Assembly: GCF_017302985.1 (NCBI RefSeq)
Contig: NZ_JAFIMU010000002.1
Location: forward strand, 1,030,728 to 1,094,727
Origin: Corallococcus macrosporus
GTDB taxonomy: Bacteria > Myxococcota > Myxococcia > Myxococcales > Myxococcaceae
DNA length: 64,000 bases
Direction of reading: 5' to 3'
Of the stretch, positions 39,823 through 48,039 are shown piece by piece. The notes under the pieces are model-generated. The model worked only from the letters and a program-made list of their open reading frames with translations, ran no database searches and was not told the DNA's origin. Positions within the stretch are counted from its first letter, which is position 1. Each line of letters opens with the position of its first letter. Position numbers and translations under genes: made by a program.

Positions 39823-39840
39823 GTCACGAAAAAACGTGAC
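39823..39840. promoter_or_regulatory. Palindrome GTCACG-A6-CGTGAC
   Basis: Perfect 6-bp arms, GTCACG (39823-39828) and CGTGAC (39835-39840), flank six A residues. It lies about 135 bases after the TfuA stop and 230 before the kinase start. It could be an operator or the base of a short hairpin. Confidence 0.4.
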
Positions 39841-40018
39841 AGTCCCGCACGGACGGATAGGGTCAACCCCGGAGGTTGTCCGCATTGAACACCGCTCCCC
39901 GGGTGGTTCCGCCAAGTGGGTCCGCGCCGTCGCCGGCCGGGCACGCTCGTGGATTGCGGGGAATCCGACCTCCGCAGTGGGACGTGGCAGGGAAGGGGCC
40001 CTCTCGGGTCCTGAAATG

Positions 40019-40043
40019 CTGGGGAGGTGTCCCCACCTCCCAG
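40019..40043 (+). promoter_or_regulatory. Hairpin in the kinase 5' leader
   Basis: CTGGGGAGGTG pairs with CACCTCCCAG (one extra G in the left arm), ending 26 bases before the kinase ATG at 40070. It may be a leader structure or a weak terminator; no T-run follows. Confidence 0.35.
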
Positions 40044-40069
40044 GTTGTGTCACGGCTTGAGTCAGGGAC

Positions 40070-41965
40070 ATGACCTCGCCGATCCACCCGGACCAGCTTG
40101 AAGTCGGCCACCACGTCGGCCCGTGGCGAATCGTGGGCTTCCTGGGCGCGGGAGGCTTTGGCCGGGTCTTCAAGGTGGAGCGGGGCGGGCACGTCTACGC
40201 GTTGAAGCTCGCGCTGCGGCCGGCGAACCAGCACGCCCCGGATGAAGAGGACGTCAACGGACGGCTCTCGCGGGAGGTGGCGGCGCTGCTCGCGTGCGCG
40301 CCGCACTCCAACCTGCCGCGCGTGCACGCGGTGGACCGTTGGCCGGAGCCGCCGGACGGCTACCTCTTCCACGTCACCGACTTCGTGGATGGCGAGACGT
40401 TTCACGAGTGGCGCTGGCGCGTGAAGCCCTCCGCCGCGCACCTGCTGACCGTCTACACGGAGGTCGTGCGGGTGTTCGCGGATCTCCACCGCCGGGGCGT
40501 GCTGCACCGCGACCTCAAGGCGGACAACCTGCTCGTCCGCCGCTCCGACGAGCGGCCCATCCTCATCGACCTGGGCACGGCACGCATCCCCGGGGCCTCC
40601 ACGCTGACCGTCGGTGTCGCGCCCGCGTCGCCCCACCTGCTGCCTCCCGAGTGCGTCGCGTTCCTGCGCGAGGGCTCCTGGAAGTCGGGAGCGAACTTCG
40701 ACGCGGGCATCCCGGGCGACCTCTACGCCCTGGGCGCGCTGCTCTACGAGTCGCTGACGGACGGCTACGCCTTCGACCCGCGCCTGCCCTACGAGCGGCT
40801 GCTGCCCGCCATCGAGACGGTGGTGCCGCGCGCTCCGAAGGACATCAACCCCAAGGTTCCGTCCAGCCTGTCGGACATCGCGATGCGGCTGCTCTCCAAG
40901 CGCCCCGAGGATCGTTACTCGGGAACGGAGACGCTGCTGCAGGCGCTCTGGGAGGCGGCCAAGGACAAGCGCCACTCGGACTGGAAGGTGTCCCTGGACA
41001 TCCCGGCGGATCCGGACGCGTCCGGTCTGGACCGGGGCGTGGTGCTGCTGTCGCAGTACCCCGGGAGAGCCACCGAGTCGGAGTCCGGTGCCACGGAGCC
41101 GTCGAGCCCGCCCGCCACCGTGGAGCCCTCGGTGGCGCCCAGGCGGCGCCGTCATTCCGGAGCGGTGCTCGGCCTGGGAGCACTGCTGCTGGGGCTTTTG
41201 ATCTTCGGGCTGGTCCAGCTGACACCGGACCGGCCTCCACCTGCCGTAGCGCCTGTGTCTGAGAAAGGAAGTCTGTCCGTGACCCCAACCCCGAGTCTTC
41301 CCGATGCCGCCGTGCTCGCGGTGGCCGCTTCCCCGGATGCGGGAGCCTCCCCCGTGGTGGAGCCGACTCCGTCCGCACCGCCCGAGGTCGCGAGCGCGCC
41401 CGCGAAACCCTTGCGTGCGGACGGGGGCGTCATGCGGAAGATCGCCGGAGCGGCCGTGGCGGCTTGCGTGGGTGTGTCCTGCGCGGGCGGCAACGCCAAC
41501 ACCCGCAGGGAGCAAGGCGAACCGTGCCCGCCGGGGGCCAAGGCGGCCATGACGGAGTTGAAGCTCATCGGGAGCAGGGGCATGAACGCCCTCTACCTGG
41601 AAGAAAGCGACCGCGGCGCGATGCAGGTCCGCGAAGGGCCCATCGTGGGCATTCTCCATGGAGGGAGTCGGGCGGCCGAGAACCTGCCGGTGGGCTCGAA
41701 GGTGAGGGGCCGCGCCGTGTTCGCGCCAAGGGAGACGAGGCTCTACTTCACGGAGGCCACCCTGCCCGATGGACGGGTCGTCCCCCTGTGCATGGAGTTC
41801 TACGACAAGGTTCGCGATCGATGGGGCTGGCTGAAAGACTCGGACGTGTTCACCCAGTACGGGTATATGGACACAGCCACCGTTCGTTACATCCCGGTCC
41901 AGCCAAACAATGTGCTGGCGGTCAAGCGACTCTACAACTCCAATGAGGTTGAGGAAGGAGAGTAG
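40070..41965 (+). CDS. Membrane-spanning Ser/Thr protein kinase
   Basis: A 631-residue protein. The kinase domain (about 20-305) has the glycine loop GAGGFG, the VAIK-equivalent YALKLAL, the catalytic loop HRDLKADN and a metal loop reading DLGTAR instead of DFG. APE is replaced by PPE. One transmembrane helix follows near 365-385 (VLGLGALLLGLLIFGLV), then a Pro/Ala linker. An extracytoplasmic domain carries an alanine-rich hydrophobic segment (GAAVAACVGVSCAGG) and a beta-rich C-terminus. It should phosphorylate cytoplasmic targets in response to an outside cue. A DUF2381 gene follows, the recurring myxobacterial kinase-DUF2381 pairing. Confidence 0.9.
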   Translation: MTSPIHPDQLEVGHHVGPWRIVGFLGAGGFGRVFKVERGGHVYALKLALRPANQHAPDEEDVNGRLSREVAALLACAPHSNLPRVHAVDRWPEPPDGYLFHVTDFVDGETFHEWRWRVKPSAAHLLTVYTEVVRVFADLHRRGVLHRDLKADNLLVRRSDERPILIDLGTARIPGASTLTVGVAPASPHLLPPECVAFLREGSWKSGANFDAGIPGDLYALGALLYESLTDGYAFDPRLPYERLLPAIETVVPRAPKDINPKVPSSLSDIAMRLLSKRPEDRYSGTETLLQALWEAAKDKRHSDWKVSLDIPADPDASGLDRGVVLLSQYPGRATESESGATEPSSPPATVEPSVAPRRRRHSGAVLGLGALLLGLLIFGLVQLTPDRPPPAVAPVSEKGSLSVTPTPSLPDAAVLAVAASPDAGASPVVEPTPSAPPEVASAPAKPLRADGGVMRKIAGAAVAACVGVSCAGGNANTRREQGEPCPPGAKAAMTELKLIGSRGMNALYLEESDRGAMQVREGPIVGILHGGSRAAENLPVGSKVRGRAVFAPRETRLYFTEATLPDGRVVPLCMEFYDKVRDRWGWLKDSDVFTQYGYMDTATVRYIPVQPNNVLAVKRLYNSNEVEEGE

Positions 41966-42084
41966 AGACTTCGCCCCAATGATGCCCGCTCACGGAGATG
42001 GGTCATTGTCGAGCGGCGGGCACGCGTAGCGCTCCGTGGTAGAAGAGAACTCCTGCCGCCCCGGTTCGAGGAGCCCTCACCCCT

Positions 42085-42993
42085 GTGCCCTCCTGTCTGT
42101 TCGTCGCGCTTCCGGTTCTTCTCTGGTCAACAAGCGTCCTGGCAGCGCCTCCCGTGGAAACGGCAGCCGTTGAAGGAATGCTCCGAGTGGAAGTGGGAGC
42201 GGAGGAGACACGGACGCGCCCCATCCGCATCGGGCCTGGGGTGAGCACCACGCTGCTCTTCGATACCGAGATCCAGCAGGACCAGGTGAGCCTGGAGTCG
42301 CGCGAACAATTCGCGCGGGTGAGCACGGGCGGCTCAATCCTCGTGCTCATTCCTTCCAATGACTTGCAGCAGGGGGAAACGTTGAACTTGTCCATCCCGT
42401 TCAGGGATGCAGCCCCGGCTCTTCCCTCGCGGTTGACATTGACCCTGGTGGTGGACTCCGGTGCCGTGGACAGGCAGGTGGAAGTCTACCGACGAGCGCG
42501 CTCCGCCGAGTCATACCGCCTGGAAGTGCAGCAACTGCGCATGGAACTTGAACGCTTGCGTCAGGAGCGGATTCCCCAGCACGGAGGGGTGTGCGAACAG
42601 GCGGGCTTTCGGGGGCTCCTGGGGGCTACGACGAGCTTTCCTGGCATATCGGTCGGGGACAACGCGATGTTGATGCATTGCAGTCAGTCCTGTTCATTGA
42701 ATGTCGAAAAGAGCTGGACGTACACGGCGGGGAAGCGGCGGGCCGTGATGTTGTTGCTGCGGGCGGTCGACAAGAAGCCATGGACCATCGGGCGGGCTGT
42801 GCTGGTGGACCGGAAGGGAAGGGAATGGGAGTCCCTGCCGGCCGCACAGTCCGGGCCCATCACCTCGCAATCCTCGGCGACGCTGCTCCTGGAGTTCGAC
42901 ATGAACAACCCGGAGTTGGATGGCTATCAACTGAACGTCTCGGATGAGGACGGCGGTCGGACCGTACAGTGGAGCGGCATCAAGTTCCCCTGA
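42085..42993 (+). CDS. DUF2381 (TIGR02268) family exported protein
   Basis: A 302-residue protein with a signal peptide (LFVALPVLLWSTSVLAAP). This is the Myxococcus paralogous family TIGR02268: an N-terminal beta-rich domain (IRIGPGVSTTLLFDTEI), a central coiled coil (ESYRLEVQQLRMELERLRQE) and a second beta domain (ISVGDNAMLMHCSQSC, LLLEFDMNNPELDGYQL). Function is unknown; it commonly sits beside a Ser/Thr kinase, so it may act with the kinase's extracellular part. The GTG at 42085 has GAGGAG upstream. Confidence 0.85.
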   Translation: MPSCLFVALPVLLWSTSVLAAPPVETAAVEGMLRVEVGAEETRTRPIRIGPGVSTTLLFDTEIQQDQVSLESREQFARVSTGGSILVLIPSNDLQQGETLNLSIPFRDAAPALPSRLTLTLVVDSGAVDRQVEVYRRARSAESYRLEVQQLRMELERLRQERIPQHGGVCEQAGFRGLLGATTSFPGISVGDNAMLMHCSQSCSLNVEKSWTYTAGKRRAVMLLLRAVDKKPWTIGRAVLVDRKGREWESLPAAQSGPITSQSSATLLLEFDMNNPELDGYQLNVSDEDGGRTVQWSGIKFP

Positions 42994-42996
42994 GTC

Positions 42997-43902
42997 TCAG
43001 TCCAGGAACCGGCGCTCCCAGCGCCGTTGGGCCTCGCGCCCCCAGGAAGGGCGGAAATTGCCCCAGAAATACATCCACGGCTCCAGGACGCGGGCCAATT
43101 CACGGTAGGCCGGTAGCACGGGGCTTTGCGTCGTATCGCCCGCGTCGGGTTCAGGTCCCAGGGTGATGACCGCGCGTCCCTCGGCCAGAGGCTGGACGGT
43201 CGTGTCTGGACTCTTGAGCCTTTCGTGGAGGGCCTCCACGCCGCCCAGCTCCGCGAGCACCGGAGGGCCCAGGAAGTTCATCCAGTGGACGCCACGGATA
43301 CGGTTACTCAGGTGCAGGGATGCGGACTCATCGGGAACATCGATTCCCGGATGACGCAGGCGTTCGCGATCAACCAGGTCGTCGACACCCAGGAGATCGA
43401 ACTGGGCATTGAATGCGAGGCCCGCGTGCCCGGAGGTAAACGGCAGGCCTGCGGAGAGCTTCAATGCCAGTTCGTGGACAGCGACTGGGCCTTGCGACTC
43501 CAGGAACTCCGTGGGGAGCCAGAAGGTGACGGTGCTCAACGACCGCGATGCATCTGGGTCGTTGGGGTTCTCTCTCCACTGACCGCGGTAGACAAACTCG
43601 TAGTCGCCTACTCCATTGGTATGGTTCACCAAGTGGATGTGGGCTGAACTGGTGGAGCGGAATTCCTGCTCCAAGAACATTCGTCCGGCCCCATCCAGTT
43701 TGCGGTAGTCCCCTTCATAATCGCAATACCAATCCAGGGACGCCGGGGCGATGGCGTGCTGAAACACATGGAGGGAATGCTCAATGCGCTGGGTGATGTC
43801 CTGGTGGGAATGGCTGATGTAGAATGAAATGCTGACGCCATCCCGGATCAGCATCCCTCCATGACCGGCACGAATCCTGATCTGCGGGTGAGGGCGAGTC
43901 AT
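42997..43902 (-). CDS. DUF3396 (type VI immunity / TsiV-like) protein, pair 1
   Basis: A 301-residue soluble protein. DUF3396 features are ISFYISHSHQDI near the N-terminus, LPFTSGHAGLAFNAQ, HPGIDVPDE and RIRGVHWMNFLGPPVLAELGG, with ITLGPEPDAGD and RRWERRFLD at the end. The family includes immunity proteins paired with T6SS and polymorphic nuclease toxins. The ATG overlaps the toxin stop by four bases (ATGA), so the two are co-translated. Protection of the producer from the 43899-44690 toxin is inferred. The same family appears next to the second toxin. Confidence 0.85.
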   Translation of the reverse strand: MTRPHPQIRIRAGHGGMLIRDGVSISFYISHSHQDITQRIEHSLHVFQHAIAPASLDWYCDYEGDYRKLDGAGRMFLEQEFRSTSSAHIHLVNHTNGVGDYEFVYRGQWRENPNDPDASRSLSTVTFWLPTEFLESQGPVAVHELALKLSAGLPFTSGHAGLAFNAQFDLLGVDDLVDRERLRHPGIDVPDESASLHLSNRIRGVHWMNFLGPPVLAELGGVEALHERLKSPDTTVQPLAEGRAVITLGPEPDAGDTTQSPVLPAYRELARVLEPWMYFWGNFRPSWGREAQRRWERRFLD

Positions 43903-44690
43903 GGTGTTGCTCCAAGGATGGGGACGATGAGCCAGGGGCGAACCCCCAAGGCCTGTTCATATATCTCGCCTTGCGTCTTTCCTTCATGCGGGTGCCCGCG
44001 AGGATAGGGTCGCCAGTTCGGGTTATTGCTGATGGGGCAGGGGAACTTGAAGTCGAAGCTCTCCTCAACGCGCAGTGGGTTTCCAGAATGGATGACCACG
44101 TCAGGGACAATCGTCCCTCGAAGCTGTCCTGTTCGACCTGTGCGGATCATCGCCTGCGCTTCTCCAGGTGAGATCAGTTCCAAGGTCTTCGTGTCCCGGT
44201 CGTACCGGTAGCGCTGTTCCAGGCTGAATCCGCCGGGCCGTTCGATGGACAAGCGAGCCTGGACGCAGCGAAGGGCCACCGTGTGCTTCTCCTGACCCAG
44301 GTGCATGGCCCGGGTGATGGGTTGGCCGGCCGCATCCGTTCCGACCTGCTCCTGGCACTGCTTCGCCGTCGGCGTCTTGCCGTCCATCAGCCTCAGGTTC
44401 ACGTCCCAGTCCGCCTGGGTCGCGCACTCCTTCATGAGCTCCCTCAGGCGGGCCAGCCCCTCCGAATCCATGGCCCGCAGCGCCCCTGCCACGGAGGCAC
44501 CTGCCTGTGCCGTGGAGCGGACCCCAGCGGACACGGCCATGTCCGCGCAGTAGGCAGGGTTGTGCCGGCACGCGTTCGTGCCTGAATCGAAGGTCTGCTG
44601 GTACTCCCGCCGCGTCTGTGCGCCGCCCCCGGCCTGACACCCGGAGAGCAGCAGCCAGCCCAGGAGGACCGCCGTGTGACGAATCCGCAT
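43899..44690 (-). CDS. Lipoprotein toxin with putative PD-(D/E)XK nuclease C-terminus, pair 1
   Basis: A 263-residue protein. The first 18 residues are a lipoprotein signal (LLGWLLLSGC; Cys18 followed by Gln, not Asp, consistent with outer-membrane sorting). The C-terminal domain has PDVVIHSGN then ESFDFKFPCP, which fits a restriction-like core (PD, then D-x-K), and a late GEIYEQALG segment. A DNase toxin is inferred. An adjacent, overlapping DUF3396 gene supports a toxin-immunity pair. The lipid anchor resembles myxobacterial SitA toxins moved by TraAB-mediated outer-membrane exchange; a T6SS effector is the alternative. Confidence 0.72.
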   Translation of the reverse strand: MRIRHTAVLLGWLLLSGCQAGGGAQTRREYQQTFDSGTNACRHNPAYCADMAVSAGVRSTAQAGASVAGALRAMDSEGLARLRELMKECATQADWDVNLRLMDGKTPTAKQCQEQVGTDAAGQPITRAMHLGQEKHTVALRCVQARLSIERPGGFSLEQRYRYDRDTKTLELISPGEAQAMIRTGRTGQLRGTIVPDVVIHSGNPLRVEESFDFKFPCPISNNPNWRPYPRGHPHEGKTQGEIYEQALGVRPWLIVPILGATP

Positions 44691-44810
44691 GGCCTCCGAG
44701 CGTGCCAGAATCCCTTCGACTCCGCTCCGGAGTGATTCCGACGCTCGAGCCCAAGGACTACCAGGCTGTGCAGGGGCGTGACATCGACTTGCCCGAGCCT
44801 GACGCCCACC

Positions 44811-45722
44811 TCAATCCAGGAACCGGCGCTCCCAGCGGCGCAAGGCGTCGTTGTCACGGTAGGGACGTGAGACCTCTCGCGCCGCGAACCAGGGCTCCAG
44901 GATTCGAGCCAGTTCGCGGTGCGCGGGTAGCACGCGCCCTTCATTCATATCGCCCGCGTCAGGCTCAGGCCCCAGGGTGACGACGGCGCGGTCCGCTCCA
45001 AGCGCCTGCACGGAAGTCCCCGGTGTCTGGAGGCGTGCCGTCAGCGCGGAAGTGCCTCCCAGCGCCTCAAGCACCGGCGGTCCCAGGAAGTTCATCCAGT
45101 GGACGCCCTGGACCTTCTCTCCCACCGAGTATGCGTTGTTGTGTTCATCCGGCACATCCATGCCGGGATAACGGAGGCCGAGCTGAAACATGTGCCGCAT
45201 GAGATCTTTTATGCCCAGCCAGGCATGGAATGACGGCCCTGCATGCCCGGAGTTGAGGGGCAGCAGTTTTGCCAATGCAAGGGCAAGTTCTCGAAACGAA
45301 CCGCTGCCCTGGGATTGGAGGAACTGGGCGGGAAGCCAGAAGGAAGCCGCACAGGTGTGTAGGCCCGGTGCGCGGCGGCTCTCCGGTGAATCCAGGTCGA
45401 CGCCCCGGTAAAGGAACTGAAAATCGACGAGGCTTCCGTAGCTGTCCCGCAGTTGGACGCGCGGGGCTGGATGTCTCATCAGTTCCTGATGGGTTGATTC
45501 GAGTGCTGCGTCATCCAGTTCCTGCCATTCACCTTCCACATCTGGGTACCAGGTCAGCGCCTGTCGACCGACAGCTTGGATGTAGGTCGTCAGTGCTTGT
45601 GAGATCAGAGGGGCCAGTTCCCGATGCGAGCGTCGCATGTAGAAGCAGATGCTGAGGCCCGCCTTCATGATGACGGAGCCGTGCGCGGCGACCATTTCGA
45701 CAGAGGGCAGGTTCCAGGACAT
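44811..45722 (-). CDS. DUF3396 (type VI immunity / TsiV-like) protein, pair 2
   Basis: A 303-residue paralogue of the pair-1 immunity protein, sharing LSICFYMRRSHREL, LPLNSGHAGPSFHA, YPGMDVPDE, VHWMNFLGPPVLEALGG and RRWERRFLD. It has diverged more than the toxins have. The ATG overlaps the stop of the pair-2 toxin by one base (TGATG). The gene is intact although the partner toxin gene is broken, which would leave it as an orphan immunity gene protecting against non-self toxins of the same type. Confidence 0.85.
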   Translation of the reverse strand: MSWNLPSVEMVAAHGSVIMKAGLSICFYMRRSHRELAPLISQALTTYIQAVGRQALTWYPDVEGEWQELDDAALESTHQELMRHPAPRVQLRDSYGSLVDFQFLYRGVDLDSPESRRAPGLHTCAASFWLPAQFLQSQGSGSFRELALALAKLLPLNSGHAGPSFHAWLGIKDLMRHMFQLGLRYPGMDVPDEHNNAYSVGEKVQGVHWMNFLGPPVLEALGGTSALTARLQTPGTSVQALGADRAVVTLGPEPDAGDMNEGRVLPAHRELARILEPWFAAREVSRPYRDNDALRRWERRFLD

Positions 45723-46510
45723 CAGTAGACTCCCACGATGGGCGAGACGCGGAATGCATCGACGCCCAATGCCTCTTCATACATTTCACCCTGGAGCCTG
45801 CCCTTCCAGGGATGCCCTTCGGGGTACATTCGCCAGATACCTTCCTTGCCAATAGGGCAGGGGAACTTGAAGTCGTAGCTCGCTTCAGCGCGAAGCGGGT
45901 CTCCAGAATGGATGACAATGTCGGGCACAATCGTCCCGCGGAGCCGTCCTGTTCGACCCGCGCGGATCAGCGCCTGCTCTTCTCCAGGAGAGATCAGTTC
46001 CAGGGTCTTCGTATCCCGGCCGTATCGGTAACGCTGTTCCAGGCTGAACCCACCGGGACGCTCGACGGAGAGACGCGCCTGGACGCACCGAAGGGCCACC
46101 GTGTGCTTCTCCTGCCCCAGTTGCATGGCCCGGGTGATGGGTTGGCCGGATGCATCCGTTCCGACCTGCTCCTGGCACTGCTTCGCCGTCGGTGTCTTTC
46201 CGTTGAACATCCGCAGGTTCACGTCCAGGTCCGCCTCGGTCGCGCAAGACGTCAGCAGCTCCCTCAGGCGTGCCTCAGCCGCCGCATCCATGGCCTTCAG
46301 TGCCCCTGCCACGGACGCACCGGCCTGTGCCGTGGATCGCACCCCAGCGGACACAGCCATGTCCGCGCAGTAGGCAGGGTTGTTCCGGCACGCGTTCGTG
46401 CCTGAATCGAAGGTCTGCTGGTACTCCCGTCGCGTCTATGCGCCGCCCGCGGACTGACACCCGCAGAGCAGCAACCAGCCCAGCAGGGCCGCCGTGTGAC
46501 GAATCCGCAT
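45722..46510 (-). pseudogene. Lipoprotein nuclease toxin of pair 2, broken by an amber codon
   Basis: The full frame from the ATG at 46510 would encode 262 residues that closely match the pair-1 toxin, starting MRIRHTAALLGWLLLCGC. Codon 25 is TAG (46436-46438), where pair 1 has CAG (Gln). The rest of the frame is open and keeps PDIVIHSGD and ASYDFKFPCP, so the nuclease core appears intact. An internal ATG at 46360 would give a 212-residue form without the lipoprotein signal, which might act inside the cell if made. It could be a recent nonsense mutation or a real polymorphism; a sequencing error cannot be excluded. Confidence 0.8.
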
Positions 46511-46577
46511 GGCCACCGAGCGTGCCAGAATCCCCTCAGCCCCGTCCCTCATGCCGGGTAGGGTGCGGCTCCACACG

Positions 46578-47351
46578 ATGACCTCCGACCTCACGCCCGA
46601 ATCCCTGCGCTGCGTCCGCGCCGACTCGCGCGAGCCCGAGGGCTACCGGGCCGCCCTCGGCGACACCCGCGCGTCCCTGCTCCACACGGATCCGCCCTAT
46701 TGCCTGCTCACCCGGCGGCGCAAGGGCGGCGACCTGCGCGACCCCCGCGCGAACAAGAAGATCGACCGCAACCCCATCGTCCGCTTCGAGTCCGTGCGCG
46801 ACTACCGCGTCTTCTCCGAGGCCTGGCTCACCCGCGCCACCGCGCACCTCACCGCCGACGCGCCCCTCATCATCTGGACGAACCTGCTGGGCAAGGAGCC
46901 CATCCTCTCCGCCGCGCGCGACCTGGGCTACACCCACCTGCGCGGCGAGTACGTCTGGGGCAAGCGCACCACCGACAAGAACGCCAACGAGCAGCTCCTG
47001 CGCGTCTACGAGGTCGCCCTCGTCATCGCCCGCACGCCCGCGCCGCCGCTCGCGCCCGGGGACGCCCCCACCGTGTGGGCCGTCGTCGGCGGCTACGACG
47101 ATGACGCGGAGGCCGTGCAGTGGGGCGGCCACCCGCACCACAAGCCCTTCTCCGTGCTGGAGCCCCTGGTCCGCACCTGGAGCCGCCCCGGCGACACCGT
47201 GCTGGATCCGTTCGCCGGCAGCGGCTCCATGCCCTCCGCCGCCCTGCGCCTGGGCCGCCGCCCCGCCTGCATGGAGGTCGAACCCGAGTGGGCCGAGCGC
47301 GTCACCCACCGCCTGCGCGAAACCGCCCGTCAGCTCGCCAGCGCCCGGTAG
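46578..47351 (+). CDS. DNA methyltransferase (N4-cytosine/N6-adenine type), no partner nuclease
   Basis: A 257-residue amino-methyltransferase. The catalytic TDPPYCLL (DPPY) comes before the cofactor motif LDPFAGSGSM, which is the beta-class order. Between them lies a region with VRDYRVFSEAWLTRAT and LIIWTNLLGKEPILSAARDLG. It should methylate an exocyclic amino group in a short DNA motif with S-adenosylmethionine. No restriction endonuclease is adjacent, so it is an orphan. The ATG at 46578 was used; a longer frame from 46509 lacks a family match. Its 3' end overlaps the 2OG oxygenase gene by 22 bases. Confidence 0.85.
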   Translation: MTSDLTPESLRCVRADSREPEGYRAALGDTRASLLHTDPPYCLLTRRRKGGDLRDPRANKKIDRNPIVRFESVRDYRVFSEAWLTRATAHLTADAPLIIWTNLLGKEPILSAARDLGYTHLRGEYVWGKRTTDKNANEQLLRVYEVALVIARTPAPPLAPGDAPTVWAVVGGYDDDAEAVQWGGHPHHKPFSVLEPLVRTWSRPGDTVLDPFAGSGSMPSAALRLGRRPACMEVEPEWAERVTHRLRETARQLASAR

Positions 47352-48010
47352 AAGCGCGTCTCGCTCCACGTGGGCACGTCCGTGGGACGGTGGCCCCACC
47401 AGTTCATCACCAGCGTGCGCCGCTCGCGCGAAGGCCCCGGCAGCTTCCCCTCCGGGACCTGGTTGTTCGCGTCCAGCACCCCGTGCGTCAGCGTCCCGTC
47501 GAACACCACCAGCCGGTTGGGACGCGGCGCCACCAGCGTCAACTCCTCCAGCCGGTCCGGCGCGAGCGACGGGTTGTCCTCCGACGGCAGCTCCCGCGTC
47601 ACCGCCAGCGCGCCGCCCCGCACCCGGTTGAGGAACAACACCGACGAGCGCACCGGATGCACCAGCTTCCCCGTCGCCAACGCCAGCCGCTCATCCCGGT
47701 CCTGGTGGAAGTCCACCCGCACGTCCGTGGCCTTCATCCGCGACAGCCACCACTCCACGCCGGCAATCTTCCACCCCTTCGTCACCCGGGGCCGCAGCGC
47801 GTGGATGACCTCCTCCACCACGTTCTCTGGATGCCCGAAGGCGTACCAGAACGTCGTCTGGTACGTGTGACGCAGCCGCTCTCCCTTCAAGTCCCCCACG
47901 CGGCGCGACAGCCGGCGGAAGAGGGGGAGGGGCAGGGCGGGCTCGGTGAGCTGGACGAGGGATTCCACGATGGGGCGGAAGCTTTCCCCCGAACGCGAGG
48001 TGGGCGCCAC
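47330..48010 (-). CDS. 2-oxoglutarate/Fe(II)-dependent oxygenase family protein
   Basis: A 226-residue protein with the iron triad of the prolyl-4-hydroxylase-like fold: H-x-D in VDFHQDRDERL and the distal His in GTLTHGVLD, plus an Arg near RRTLVMNWW for 2-oxoglutarate. The substrate is unknown. The GTG at 48010 is the first start; a later internal start would shorten it slightly. The gene converges on the DNA methyltransferase. Confidence 0.72.
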   Translation of the reverse strand: MAPTSRSGESFRPIVESLVQLTEPALPLPLFRRLSRRVGDLKGERLRHTYQTTFWYAFGHPENVVEEVIHALRPRVTKGWKIAGVEWWLSRMKATDVRVDFHQDRDERLALATGKLVHPVRSSVLFLNRVRGGALAVTRELPSEDNPSLAPDRLEELTLVAPRPNRLVVFDGTLTHGVLDANNQVPEGKLPGPSRERRTLVMNWWGHRPTDVPTWSETRFYRALAS

Positions 48011-48039
48011 CCTCTTTCACCGGTAGGCTTCGCCCCCTC

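Larger units (their letters stand above)
39689..40069. other. Intergenic region upstream of the kinase gene
   Basis: It holds two inverted repeats and no convincing gene. A plus-strand frame at 39797-40060 is open but lacks codon bias and a ribosome site. It was searched for a short precursor peptide for the YcaO-TfuA pair; none is convincing. Confidence 0.5.

Noticed and set aside
39797..40060. An 87-residue ORF that might be the YcaO-TfuA substrate
   Set aside because: No ribosome site and no coding bias; the composition looks random and it has no leader/core layout.
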